Source: Kineosporia sp. A_224 (GTDB taxonomy: Bacteria > Actinomycetota > Actinomycetes > Actinomycetales > Kineosporiaceae). From it: a DNA stretch of 32,994 bases. The stretch lies in NCBI RefSeq assembly GCF_002198655.1, contig NZ_MWLN01000226.1, positions 1-32,994 of the forward strand, written 5' to 3'. Position numbers and translations under genes: made by a program. The notes beneath the pieces are model-generated. The model did no database searches, was not told where the DNA came from, and saw only the letters and a program-made list of their open reading frames with translations. Shown here piece by piece: positions 24,918 through 32,760 of the stretch. Each line of letters starts with the position of its first letter. Within the stretch, counting starts at the first letter, position 1.

Positions 24918-25533
24918 GCAGGGCGACCACCTCGTCGTCGCCGACCGCGGAGAAGTCGTCGTAGTACTGCCCGACCGAGCCGAACCGACGCGCCGCCCGC
25001 AGGCACACGACCTCGTCGGCGCCGGGCACCGCCACCGAGAGCCCCGCCGGGGCCACCGGCACCGCCAGCACGACGGTCGAGGCCCCGAGCGCGCGCACGG
25101 CCTCGCACGCGACCCGGGCCGTCGCTCCCGTGGCGATGCCGTCGTCGACCACGACCGCGACCCGGCCGCGCAGGTCCGGACGCGGCCGCCCGCGGCGCAG
25201 CCTGACGACGCGTTCCTCGAGCTCACGCCGTTCGTGCTCCTCCACCGCCTGCCACTGGGTGCGGGTGACCCGCGCCCGCGCGACGATGGCCCGGTCCACC
25301 ACCAGGAACCCGCCCTCCCCGAGTGCGCCCATCGCGACCTCGGGCTGGGACGGCACGCCGAGCTTGCGGACGACGACGACGTCGAGCGGGGCCCCGAGGG
25401 CCTCCGCGACCTCCGCCGCGACCGGGACCCCGCCCCGCGGCAGGCCGAGGACGACGACGTCCCGGCCGCGCAGGTGCTCCAGCCGCCGGGCGAGCCGGCG
25501 CCCGGCGTCCACCCTGTCGCGGAACTGCTGCAC
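24835..25533 (-). CDS. Phosphoribosyltransferase domain protein
   Basis: This 232-residue type I phosphoribosyltransferase fold protein carries the PRPP signature VAVVVDDGIATGAT (about 125-138) and the N-terminal blocks VVVLGLPRGGVPVAAEVA (26-43) and DVVVVRKLGVPSQPEVAMGA (51-70). The closing YYDDFSAVGDDEVVALL is typical of a subfamily found beside stress and dormancy genes; its substrate is unknown. GTG at 25533, 8 nt after the stop of the 2TM gene, gives the family start; the binding site is weak, so coupling to that gene is likely. The last about 27 codons overlap the end of the Nfn-like gene by 83 nt in the opposite direction and add an atypical Gly/Ala/Cys tail. Confidence 0.88.
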   Translation of the reverse strand: MQQFRDRVDAGRRLARRLEHLRGRDVVVLGLPRGGVPVAAEVAEALGAPLDVVVVRKLGVPSQPEVAMGALGEGGFLVVDRAIVARARVTRTQWQAVEEHERRELEERVVRLRRGRPRPDLRGRVAVVVDDGIATGATARVACEAVRALGASTVVLAVPVAPAGLSVAVPGADEVVCLRAARRFGSVGQYYDDFSAVGDDEVVALLTARAGPGSAAPGCGTGRTAGGTCPSR

Positions 25534-25541
25534 GTCGGCCG

Positions 25542-25847
25542 TCAGCTGCGGCGGATCTCCGCGTCGACGTCCGCCTCGGTGATGGGCTTGCGCACGAAGG
25601 TGTCCCAGAAGCTGAGGACGACCCCCAGGCCCCACCCGCCGAGCACCCAGACCGGCCAGAAGTACCCCCTGCCGGTCAGGGCCCAGACCCCGATGAGGAA
25701 GCTGTTGACGACCAGGTAGGCCACGAGCCCGGACGTCCAGGCCCGCTTCTTCTCCAGGCGCCTGCGCGCCGCGTGGCGGTCATCGCCCGTCCGCAGTGCC
25801 GTGGCACCCGCGGTCTCGGGCATCTCGTCGTCGAACTCGTTCTGCAT
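25542..25847 (-). CDS. 2TM domain protein
   Basis: This 101-residue protein has a charged N-terminal third (MQNEFDDEM to ARRRLEKKRAW), then two membrane helices, about residues 38-58 (TSGLVAYLVVNSFLIGVWAL) and 63-82 (FWPVWVLGGWGLGVVLSFW), and a charged tail. RRRLEKKRAW before the first helix and the tryptophan-rich second helix are the marks of the 2TM domain family (PF13239), which is found alone or attached to signalling proteins. GGAGG precedes the ATG by 9 nt. It is the first gene of a two-gene unit with the phosphoribosyltransferase. A possible regulatory box is at 25938-25951. Confidence 0.88.
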   Translation of the reverse strand: MQNEFDDEMPETAGATALRTGDDRHAARRRLEKKRAWTSGLVAYLVVNSFLIGVWALTGRGYFWPVWVLGGWGLGVVLSFWDTFVRKPITEADVDAEIRRS

Positions 25848-25937
25848 CGCCGGTCACCTCCGGTACGCCGCGGCGTCCACGACGTGCGGACGCAGGCGCC
25901 CACCTCCATCGTCGCCGGCGGCCGCGGCTGCGGCCAG

Positions 25938-25951
25938 GGGCCAACGGTCCG
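25938..25951 (-). promoter_or_regulatory. Weak DosR-like box upstream of the 2TM gene
   Basis: On the minus strand this reads CGGACCGTTGGCCC, 9 of 14 matches to the DosR core but with a near-palindromic GGACC/GGCCC frame. A GACGAT at 25912-25907 could be the -10, putting the box about 44 nt upstream of the start. It falls inside the space between 25847 and 25969. Suggestive only. Confidence 0.2.
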
Positions 25952-25968
25952 TCGCGGCGTCCGGCCCG

Positions 25969-26604
25969 TCAGGATGCCGCGCGCTCGCGCCCCTCGGCGA
26001 AGAACGCGGCCACGGCGGCGACGTCCGGCAGCTCCTCGACCGGCCGGGCGGCACCGAACGGCGCGTTCCAGAAGTCGCCCTCGGGCGGCGTCCACGGGCC
26101 GACGTACGCGTACGGCGAAGGGTGGTAGCCGTCGCCGGGCGACAGGCCGTAGTTGACCTGGTCGACGGTGATCCCGACGTCGAAGTGCTCCGGCCACAGG
26201 ATCGGCGACGACTCCGGGGCCAGCAGGCGCAGCGCGGCGTCCCCGCGGGCCCAGCAGTCCGCGAGGTAGGCGGCTGCCGCGGCGTCGACGACGACCTCCT
26301 CGTCGGGGTCGATGCCCGTGACGTCGGTGTAGAGGTCGACCGCGACCCCGACGTCGACGCCCGCGGCCTCGGCGAGCCCGCGGTAGGTGCCGGCCAGCGG
26401 CGCGCTGCCGCCCTCGAACCGCAACGTCGTCCCGTCGACGTGCAGCGGCAGGCGCAGCCCGCGGAAACCGCCCGGCGCGACGACCAGCCGGATCGTGTCG
26501 AACCGGCGGTGCTGCGGTCCGGCGACGACCATCTCCGCGACGCCGTGCAGCGAGCGGCGGGTCGTGGCCAGCATGCCCGCGTCGATCTCGGTCCCGGTGC
26601 CCAT
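25969..26604 (-). CDS. Hypothetical protein, 211 residues
   Basis: AGGAGG lies 6 nt before the ATG at 26604, so the gene is well supported, but I do not recognise the family. The protein is soluble, alternating beta and short helices. The most conserved-looking block is WPEHFDVGITVDQVNYGLSPGD followed by PYAYVGPW (about 137-170), an aromatic, acid-rich surface resembling a ligand pocket. Before it are RFDTIRLVVAPGGFRGLRLPL and a small domain rich in Asp/Val. There is one cysteine (DCWARGD) and no metal motif. It is divergent from the Rieske-FMN gene with 85 nt between the starts, hinting at shared control. Confidence 0.75.
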   Translation of the reverse strand: MGTGTEIDAGMLATTRRSLHGVAEMVVAGPQHRRFDTIRLVVAPGGFRGLRLPLHVDGTTLRFEGGSAPLAGTYRGLAEAAGVDVGVAVDLYTDVTGIDPDEEVVVDAAAAAYLADCWARGDAALRLLAPESSPILWPEHFDVGITVDQVNYGLSPGDGYHPSPYAYVGPWTPPEGDFWNAPFGAARPVEELPDVAAVAAFFAEGRERAAS

Positions 26605-26689
26605 GGTGGTCCTCCTGGAGTCGGTGTAACGATCATGCCCCTCACGGGGACGTCGACGGTGTCGTCCTCCGTCGGTCAGGGAGCGTTAC
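26605..26689. promoter_or_regulatory. Divergent control region of the Rieske operon
   Basis: These 85 nt must hold both promoters. Inverted half-sites GTAACG (26626-26631) and CGTTAC (26684-26689) lie near either end, 52 nt apart, the second touching the ATG of the Rieske-FMN gene. I find no convincing -35/-10 pair and no DosR-like box. Confidence 0.3.
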
Positions 26690-28306
26690 ATGGAGAGCAC
26701 CGCGCACGTGCCGATCGCCCGGCTCGCCGATCTGGTGGACGACGTCCCCGCGGCCGCCGAGGCGGACGGCCTCGACCTCGTCCTCGTGCGCCGCGGCGAC
26801 GCCGTCCACGTCTTCGAGGGGCGCTGCCCGCACCGAGGGGCGCTGCTCGCCGACGGCCGGGTCCAGGGGCCCGACCTCGTGTGCGGCGTCCACGGCTGGG
26901 ACTTCCGCCTCGACACCGGCGTCTCGGCGTACAACCCGGCCGAGCGCATCCACAGGTTCACCGCCTCGGTCGTCGACGGGCAGGTCGTGCTCGACGCCGC
27001 CGACCTCGCCGCGTTCCGGGCGGCGCGGCCCGCCGAGCGCGTCGTGCCCACGTACGACCGGCTCTTCGACGACCCGCACCAGGACACCCCGGAGGAGCCG
27101 TACGTCTCGGAGATCCACACGCTGGCGCGCAACGGGCTGGGCGGACCGCACGGCAAGGTCGCGGCGATGGGCGTGCCCCGCACCGAGCTGCCCCGGTGGG
27201 ACGACCTCCAGGTCCTCACCGCCCAGCTGCACCGGTTCCCGCTGCTGGACGACGCACCCGTCGACACCTCGGTGACGATCGGCCCGGCGGCGGCCAGGCC
27301 GCTGCACCTCGACATCCCGGTCTTCGTGTCGGACATGAGCTTCGGCGCGCTCTCCCAGGAGGCGAAGACGGCGCTCGCCCGCGGGGCGGAGGCGGCCGGG
27401 ACGGCGATCTGCTCCGGCGAGGGCGGCATGCTGCCCGAGGAGAAGGCCGAGTCGTCCCGGTACCTCTACGAGCTCGCGTCGGGGCGCTTCGGCTGGGACG
27501 AGGCAGTGCTCGACCAGGTCCAGGCGCTGCACCTCAAGCTCGGCCAGGGCGCCAAGACCGGGACCGGCGGCCACCTGCCGGGGAGCAAGGTCGTCGGCCG
27601 TATCGCCGACGTCCGCGGCCTCCCGGAGGGCACGCCCGCCGTGTCACCGGCCCGGTTCACCGACTGGACGAGCCTCCTGGACGCCCGGGCGCTCGTCGAC
27701 CGGGTCCGGGAGCGCTCGGGCGGGATCCCGGTCGGGGTGAAGATGTCCGCCCAGCACGTCGAGGCCGACCTCGACGCCGCGCTCGACCTCGGCGTCGACT
27801 ACGTGATCCTCGACGGCAGGGGCGGCGGCACCGGTGCGGCGCCGACGATCTTCCGGGACACGATCAGCGTCCCGACGATGGCCGCGCTCGCCCGCGCCCG
27901 GCGGCACCTCGACCTCGCCGGCGCCCGGCACGTCACGCTCGTCGCGACCGGCGGGTTCCGCCGCCCGGCCGACGTCGTCAAGGCCCTCGCCCTCGGCGCG
28001 GACGCCGTCGCCGTCTCGAACATCGCGCTCCAGGCGATCGGCTGCGTCGGCATGCGGGCCTGCCACACCGACAACTGCCCGGTCGGGATCGCCACCCAGA
28101 AGCCGCACCTGCGCGCCCGGCTCCCCGTGCAGCGGGCCGCCGAGCAGCTGACCCGCTACCTCGGCGCGATGACCGAACTCATGGTCGTGCTCGCCCGGGC
28201 GTGCGGCCACGACTCGTTGAGCGGCTTCACCCCGAGAGACCTCACCAGCGCCAAGCGCGACGTCGCCGACCTCGTCGGCGTCACCTACGCAGGAGTGACC
28301 CGATGA
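26690..28306 (+). CDS. Rieske domain fused to glutamate-synthase-type FMN domain
   Basis: This is a 538-residue cytoplasmic redox protein. The N-terminal 105 residues are a Rieske-type 2Fe-2S domain with C46-P-H48 and C65-x2-H68 (GRCPHRGALL, LVCGVHGWDF). From about 115 it is the FMN-binding barrel of glutamate synthase large subunits: DIPVFVSDMSFGALSQEAK, GEGGMLPEE, KLGQGAKTGTGGHLPG, GVKMSAQ, ILDGRGGGTGAAP and LVATGGFRRPADVVKALALGADAV. The 3Fe-4S ligands are complete: C452-x5-C458-x4-C463 (GCVGMRACHTDNCPVG). No glutaminase domain is present, so it is not an ordinary glutamate synthase; archaeal-type or unknown-substrate FMN enzymes are alternatives. The ATG follows GGGAG. It overlaps the next gene by 4 nt. 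Confidence 0.9.
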   Translation: MESTAHVPIARLADLVDDVPAAAEADGLDLVLVRRGDAVHVFEGRCPHRGALLADGRVQGPDLVCGVHGWDFRLDTGVSAYNPAERIHRFTASVVDGQVVLDAADLAAFRAARPAERVVPTYDRLFDDPHQDTPEEPYVSEIHTLARNGLGGPHGKVAAMGVPRTELPRWDDLQVLTAQLHRFPLLDDAPVDTSVTIGPAAARPLHLDIPVFVSDMSFGALSQEAKTALARGAEAAGTAICSGEGGMLPEEKAESSRYLYELASGRFGWDEAVLDQVQALHLKLGQGAKTGTGGHLPGSKVVGRIADVRGLPEGTPAVSPARFTDWTSLLDARALVDRVRERSGGIPVGVKMSAQHVEADLDAALDLGVDYVILDGRGGGTGAAPTIFRDTISVPTMAALARARRHLDLAGARHVTLVATGGFRRPADVVKALALGADAVAVSNIALQAIGCVGMRACHTDNCPVGIATQKPHLRARLPVQRAAEQLTRYLGAMTELMVVLARACGHDSLSGFTPRDLTSAKRDVADLVGVTYAGVTR

Positions 28307-30276
28307 GCACCGAGACCACGGACGACGGCACCAGCAGCACGGACGCGGACGGCACCGGCCGCTGGCACCGGCTGGACGCCGTCCCCGACGAGGGCCGGGT
28401 GCAGACCTCGACCGTCGACGGCCGCAGCATCGCGCTGACCCGCTGCCGCGGCCGGGTCGGGGCGCTGGACAACCACTGCCCGCACCAGGGCGGCCCGCTC
28501 GGCGAGGGCTCGATCGAGGGCGGCCTGCTGCGGTGCCCCTGGCACGGCTACGACTACGACCCGCTGACCGGCAAGCCGCCGGCGGGCTTCTCGGACGCCG
28601 TCCCCGCCTTCCCCGTCGACGAGCGGGACGACGGCACGTACGTCTACCTCCCCGAGCCGCCGGCCCCCGCCCGGACCGTCTCGGACGTCCTCGTCGAGAC
28701 CCTCGTGGCCTGGGGTGTCGACGTCGTCTTCGGGATGGTCGGGCACTCCAACCTCGGCTTCGCGGACGCGCTGCGGCGCGCCGAGGAGCGCGGCGACCTG
28801 CGGTTCGTCGGCATCCGGCACGAGGGTGCGGCGTCGTTCGCGGCGTCCGCGTACGGCAAGCTCACCGGCCGCCCGGCGGCCTGTTTCGCGATCGCGGGCC
28901 CCGGCTCGACGAACCTGCTCACCGGGCTCTACGACGCGAAGCTGGACGGCGCCCCGGTGCTCGCCGTGAGCGGCCAGGTGCCGTCGAAGGTGCTGGGGCG
29001 CGGCGCTTTCCAGGACGTCGACCTGTCGGCGGTGTTCCGCGACGTGGCGCTGTCGACCGTCACCCTCAACAGCTCCTCGAACCACGCCGAGCTCGCCGCG
29101 ACAGCGGTCAAGCGCGCCGTCGACGGCCGCGGCGTGGCCCATCTCGTGCTGCCCGACGAGGTGCAGGACGTCCCCTCGGACGCGCCCGCGGGCGAGCCCG
29201 ACGGACGACGCGCGCCGCGCGCCGTCCGGCCCGACCCCGAGGCCCTCGCCGCGGCGGCCGACCTGCTGCGGGCGGCCCGTCGTCCGGTCGTCGTCGTCGG
29301 CCAGGGCGCCCGGGACGCGCAGCGCGAGGTCCGGGCGCTCGCCGAGCGGCTGCGTGCTCCCGTGCTCACGACGTTCCGCGCCAAGGGCCTGCTGCCGGAC
29401 ACCCACCCGCTCGGCGGCGGCGTCCTCGGTCGGTCCGGGACGCCGGTCGCGTCGTGGCTCATGAACGAGGCCGACCTGCTGCTCGTCGTCGGTGCGTCGT
29501 TCTCGAACCACACCGGGATCGCGCCCTACAAGCCGATCGTCCAGGTCGACGACACCCCCGGCGCGATCGGCCGGTTCGACGCCGTCGCGGTCGGTGTCCT
29601 CGGCGACGCGGCGGTCACCGTGCGCGCGCTGGACGAGGCGACCGCGGACGGCGTCGCGGCGCGCGACCAGCGCGCGGACGTCGAGGCCCGCCGGCGGATC
29701 TGGCGGGCGGAGAAGTCCCGGCGCGCGCACGACGACCGCGGGCGTGGCGTCCCCAGCGCGGCCGTGTTCGCGGCACTGGGCACGCACTGCCCGGCGGACG
29801 CCGTGATCGCCGTGGACGTCGGCAACCACGCCTACTCGTTCGGCCGCTACTTCGAGAGCGCCGGCCAGCCGGTGCTCATGTCGGGCTACCTCGGCTCGAT
29901 CGGCTTCGGCTACCCGGCGGCGATGGGCGCGTGGGCCGCGGACCCGGCCCGCACCGTCGTCGCCGTGACCGGGGACGGCGGCTTCGGCCAGTACCTCGCC
30001 GAGCTGACCACCGCGGTGAAGTACGGCATGGCGATCAAGCACGTCCTGCTCGACAACGGCACCCTCGGCAAGATCAGCAAGGAGCAGCTCGCCGCCGGCC
30101 ACCCGGTCTGGCAGACCTCGCTCGTCAACCCGGACTTCGCCCGGTACGCCGAGCTCTGCGGGGCGACCGGGATCAGCGTGCGGAGCACCGACGAGCTGGA
30201 CGACGGGATGCAGCGGCTCTTCGAGACCGAGGGGCCCGTGCTGCTCCACGTGCACTCGGACGTCGAGCTCGTCTGA
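28303..30276 (+). CDS. Rieske domain fused to pyruvate oxidase/acetolactate synthase-type thiamine enzyme
   Basis: This is a 657-residue protein. Residues about 20-118 form a second Rieske domain (C59-P-H61 in NHCPHQGGPLGEG, C78-x2-H81 in RCPWHGYDYD). The remainder is a complete thiamine-diphosphate enzyme of the pyruvate oxidase/acetolactate synthase group: N-terminal domain with activating Glu E174 (GIRHEGAASFAASAYGKLTG), a central domain (about 305-450), and the cofactor motif from GDGG (557-560) to N585. This combines 2-oxoacid decarboxylation with a one-electron carrier on the same chain; the electrons would normally go to a quinone via FAD. ATG at 28303 overlaps the stop of the Rieske-FMN gene (ATGA) with AGGAG upstream, so the two are made together. 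Substrate inferred. Confidence 0.9.
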   Translation: MSTETTDDGTSSTDADGTGRWHRLDAVPDEGRVQTSTVDGRSIALTRCRGRVGALDNHCPHQGGPLGEGSIEGGLLRCPWHGYDYDPLTGKPPAGFSDAVPAFPVDERDDGTYVYLPEPPAPARTVSDVLVETLVAWGVDVVFGMVGHSNLGFADALRRAEERGDLRFVGIRHEGAASFAASAYGKLTGRPAACFAIAGPGSTNLLTGLYDAKLDGAPVLAVSGQVPSKVLGRGAFQDVDLSAVFRDVALSTVTLNSSSNHAELAATAVKRAVDGRGVAHLVLPDEVQDVPSDAPAGEPDGRRAPRAVRPDPEALAAAADLLRAARRPVVVVGQGARDAQREVRALAERLRAPVLTTFRAKGLLPDTHPLGGGVLGRSGTPVASWLMNEADLLLVVGASFSNHTGIAPYKPIVQVDDTPGAIGRFDAVAVGVLGDAAVTVRALDEATADGVAARDQRADVEARRRIWRAEKSRRAHDDRGRGVPSAAVFAALGTHCPADAVIAVDVGNHAYSFGRYFESAGQPVLMSGYLGSIGFGYPAAMGAWAADPARTVVAVTGDGGFGQYLAELTTAVKYGMAIKHVLLDNGTLGKISKEQLAAGHPVWQTSLVNPDFARYAELCGATGISVRSTDELDDGMQRLFETEGPVLLHVHSDVELV

Positions 30277-30277
30277 C

Positions 30278-31180
30278 TCACTCGCTCCAGACGTAGCTCC
30301 CGGCCGGGACGACGAGGACCGGCACCGGCGTGTAGCGAAGGATCTTGGTGGCGGTCGACCCGACGAAGACCCGGGCGACCGCCCCGAGCCGGCTGGACCC
30401 GATGACGAGGAGGTCGTGGTCGTCCCAGTCGACGGAGTGCAGGGCGCCCGCCCAGCCGTCCCCACGGGCGACGAAGGTCCGGACGTCGTCGATCCCGTGC
30501 TCCCGGCAGAGCGCGACGGCCTCGCTCTGGAGCCCGCCGGCCTGCTCGGCCCACTGGGCCGACACCAGCTCCTCGACGTCCAGCCCCACCTCGGGCGGGT
30601 ACATGGTGCCCGCGCGCGGGACGAACGTGGCGACGTACAGCGGGGCACCGAACCGCCGGGCCAGGTCGCAGGTCGCGGCCAGCGCCTCGCGGGACCGGGC
30701 CGTCCCCGCGTAGGCACAGGTGAGCGACGAGAACCGCTGACCTGGTTCGGCGTGGTAGCCCCGGGGCGCGAGCAGCACGGGCACCGGGGACGAGTGCAGC
30801 AGCCGGGTGGCGACGCTGCCGGCGAGCAGCGACCCCTGGACGGCGTCGCGGGCCGAGCCCACCACGAGGACGTCGGCACCGCAGGACTCCGCGGCCTCGA
30901 TGAGCCCGGCAGCCACCGACGAGGACGCGACCCGGAGGAACTCGATCCTGCCCTCGCCGTCGAGGAAGGCCCGGGCGGCAGCCTCGGCGTCGGCGGCCAC
31001 CTGGTCGAGCCACGCCCGGAACTCTGCGTCGGGCTCGCGGGACTCCAGGGTGTCGCGAGAGGTCCGGGGCAGCACTGCGACGACCACGAGCTCGCACCCG
31101 ACGGTGCGCCGCAGGATCGCGGCCAGCTCGAGCGCCTCCGGGGAGTCGTCCGCGTCCCGGTAGGCGATGACGGCCTTCAC
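30278..31180 (-). CDS. Tandem universal stress protein (two UspA domains)
   Basis: This 300-residue protein consists of two UspA domains. Domain one (about 1-145) ends in ADVLVVGSARDAVQGSLLAGSVATRLLHSSPVPVLLAP; domain two (about 155-298) ends in DLLVIGSSRLGAVARVFVGSTATKILRYTPVPVLVVP. Both show the G-x2-G-x(9)-G-S/T-type nucleotide-binding turn, the second more exactly, so ATP binding is likely. Such tandem proteins are typical of stress and hypoxia gene sets in Actinomycetota. GTG at 31180 overlaps the permease stop by 4 nt (GTGA), so the two are coupled. Its stop is one nucleotide away from the stop of the convergent Rieske-thiamine gene. Confidence 0.93.
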   Translation of the reverse strand: MKAVIAYRDADDSPEALELAAILRRTVGCELVVVAVLPRTSRDTLESREPDAEFRAWLDQVAADAEAAARAFLDGEGRIEFLRVASSSVAAGLIEAAESCGADVLVVGSARDAVQGSLLAGSVATRLLHSSPVPVLLAPRGYHAEPGQRFSSLTCAYAGTARSREALAATCDLARRFGAPLYVATFVPRAGTMYPPEVGLDVEELVSAQWAEQAGGLQSEAVALCREHGIDDVRTFVARGDGWAGALHSVDWDDHDLLVIGSSRLGAVARVFVGSTATKILRYTPVPVLVVPAGSYVWSE

Positions 31181-32619
31181 GGGCCGACCTCGTTGCCGGG
31201 CGCGAGGACCGAGTGCTTGCGGGCGTACACGAAGTACAGGACCAGGGCCAGCAGGATCCAGAGCCCGACGGCGATCCAGGTCACGGCGGCGATGTTCGTC
31301 GCCGCCCACGCGCAGGACAGGATCGACAGCACCGGGATGACGGGACCGAAGGGCAGCTCGAAGCCCTTGCCGCGCAGCTCGGGGCGGTCCCTGCGCAGGA
31401 CGATGACGGTCGCCGAGACCACGATGAACGCGGCCAGGGTGCCGATGCTCACGAGGTCGAACAGCTTGTCGATGGGCACGACCGCCGCGAGGATCGCGAT
31501 GAAGGCGCACGTGAACAGGACGTTCTTGTCGGGCGACAGGCTGCGCGGGCTCACCTCCTTGAACATCTTCGGCAGCATCCCGTCACGTCCCATGGCGAAG
31601 AGGATGCGGGTCTGGCCGTAGATGGTGATGAGGGTGACCGAGAAGATCGAGATCACGGCGCCGGCGGCGAGCACGAGGGCCGGGAGCCGGATCCCTGTGA
31701 TGTCGTTGAGGATCGCCGCCAGACCCGCCTCCTGGCCCTCGAACCGGTCCAGCGGCTGCGCGCCCAGGGCTCCCACCGCGACGAGGAAGTAGAACAGGGT
31801 GACGAGCCCCACCGCACCGAAGATGGCCTTGGGCAGGCTGCGGTTGGGGTCCTTGACCTCCTCGCCGGCGGTCGAGACCGCGTCGACCCCGATGTAGGTG
31901 AAGAAGATCGCGGGGATCGCTGCGCCCACACCGGCGAGCCCGTACGGGAGGAACGGCGTCAGGTTCGCGGAGTCGAAGGCGGTGAACGAGATGACGATGA
32001 ACATCGCCAGCACGCCGAGCTTGACCATCACCATGATCGCGTTGGCACGCGCCGACTCCTTGGCCCCGCGGAGCAGGAGCAGGCAGCACATGCCGACGAG
32101 GACGACGGCCGGCAGGTTGATGATGCCGGGGTCGTCGGCCAGGGCACCGGCGTTCAGGGCGTGCGGGATCTCCCAGCCGAACGCGTCGTTGATGAACGAG
32201 TCGAAGTACTCGCCCCACCCGACCGAGGTGGCGGCCCCGGCGACCCCGTACTCGAGGATCAGCGCCCAGCCGACGAGGTAGGCGGGGAGCTCGCCGAGCG
32301 ACGCGAACGAGTAGGCGTAGGCGGATCCGGAGACCGGGATCTTGGAGGCGACCTCGGCGTAGCACAGGGCCGTGAGCGAGACGATGAGCCCGACGAGCAG
32401 GAACGTCAGCAGCACACCGGGACCGGCCTCGGGGACGGTCACGGCCATGACGAAGAAGATGCCGGTCCCGATCGTCGCGCCGACGCCGATCATCATGAGG
32501 CTGAACATGCTCATCGTGCGTTCGAGGGCGGTGTCACCGGCACGTGACCCGAGCATCGCCGCGATGGACTTGCGACGCAGCAACGACGTGCTGGCCGCCT
32601 GTCCGCTACCAGTGTCCAT
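31177..32619 (-). CDS. APC superfamily amino-acid permease
   Basis: This 480-residue polytopic transporter with about 12 membrane helices belongs to the amino acid-polyamine-organocation superfamily, nearest in look to cationic amino acid transporters (YfnA/CAT type). The first helix carries the substrate-binding break GVGATIGTGIFF (about 46-57), the loop after helix two ALCYAEVASKIPVSGSAYAYSF and later TYIGVDAVSTAGEEVKDPNRSLPKAI and FAMGRDGMLPKMF are family consensus blocks. GGGGGG precedes the ATG. The N-terminal tail (about 35 residues) is cytoplasmic. It is followed by the universal stress protein in one unit, an association known from other bacteria. Substrate not determinable; a basic or branched amino acid is likely. 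Confidence 0.93.
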   Translation of the reverse strand: MDTGSGQAASTSLLRRKSIAAMLGSRAGDTALERTMSMFSLMMIGVGATIGTGIFFVMAVTVPEAGPGVLLTFLLVGLIVSLTALCYAEVASKIPVSGSAYAYSFASLGELPAYLVGWALILEYGVAGAATSVGWGEYFDSFINDAFGWEIPHALNAGALADDPGIINLPAVVLVGMCCLLLLRGAKESARANAIMVMVKLGVLAMFIVISFTAFDSANLTPFLPYGLAGVGAAIPAIFFTYIGVDAVSTAGEEVKDPNRSLPKAIFGAVGLVTLFYFLVAVGALGAQPLDRFEGQEAGLAAILNDITGIRLPALVLAAGAVISIFSVTLITIYGQTRILFAMGRDGMLPKMFKEVSPRSLSPDKNVLFTCAFIAILAAVVPIDKLFDLVSIGTLAAFIVVSATVIVLRRDRPELRGKGFELPFGPVIPVLSILSCAWAATNIAAVTWIAVGLWILLALVLYFVYARKHSVLAPGNEVGP

Positions 32620-32722
32620 GGGAACCCCCCGGTCGGTCCGGACGCTGCGGCCGGCAGGCCGACATCGGCCACTGTGTCAGCAGCACCACGCCGTTGGGTA
32701 GCCCCTCGTGGATCCGTCCAGG

Positions 32723-32728
32723 TAGCCT
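32723..32728 (+). promoter_or_regulatory. Possible -10 box of the right-edge gene
   Basis: TAGCCT fits TANNNT, 32 nt before the ATG at 32761. No matching -35 is seen at 17 nt. Confidence 0.3.
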
Positions 32729-32760
32729 CGGTGCACCCGTTCCCGGCGGAGGGTGCTGCG

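Noticed and set aside
26690-28306. Ordinary glutamate synthase large subunit
   Set aside because: No N-terminal glutaminase Cys domain and no C-terminal beta-helix; a Rieske domain occupies the N-terminus.
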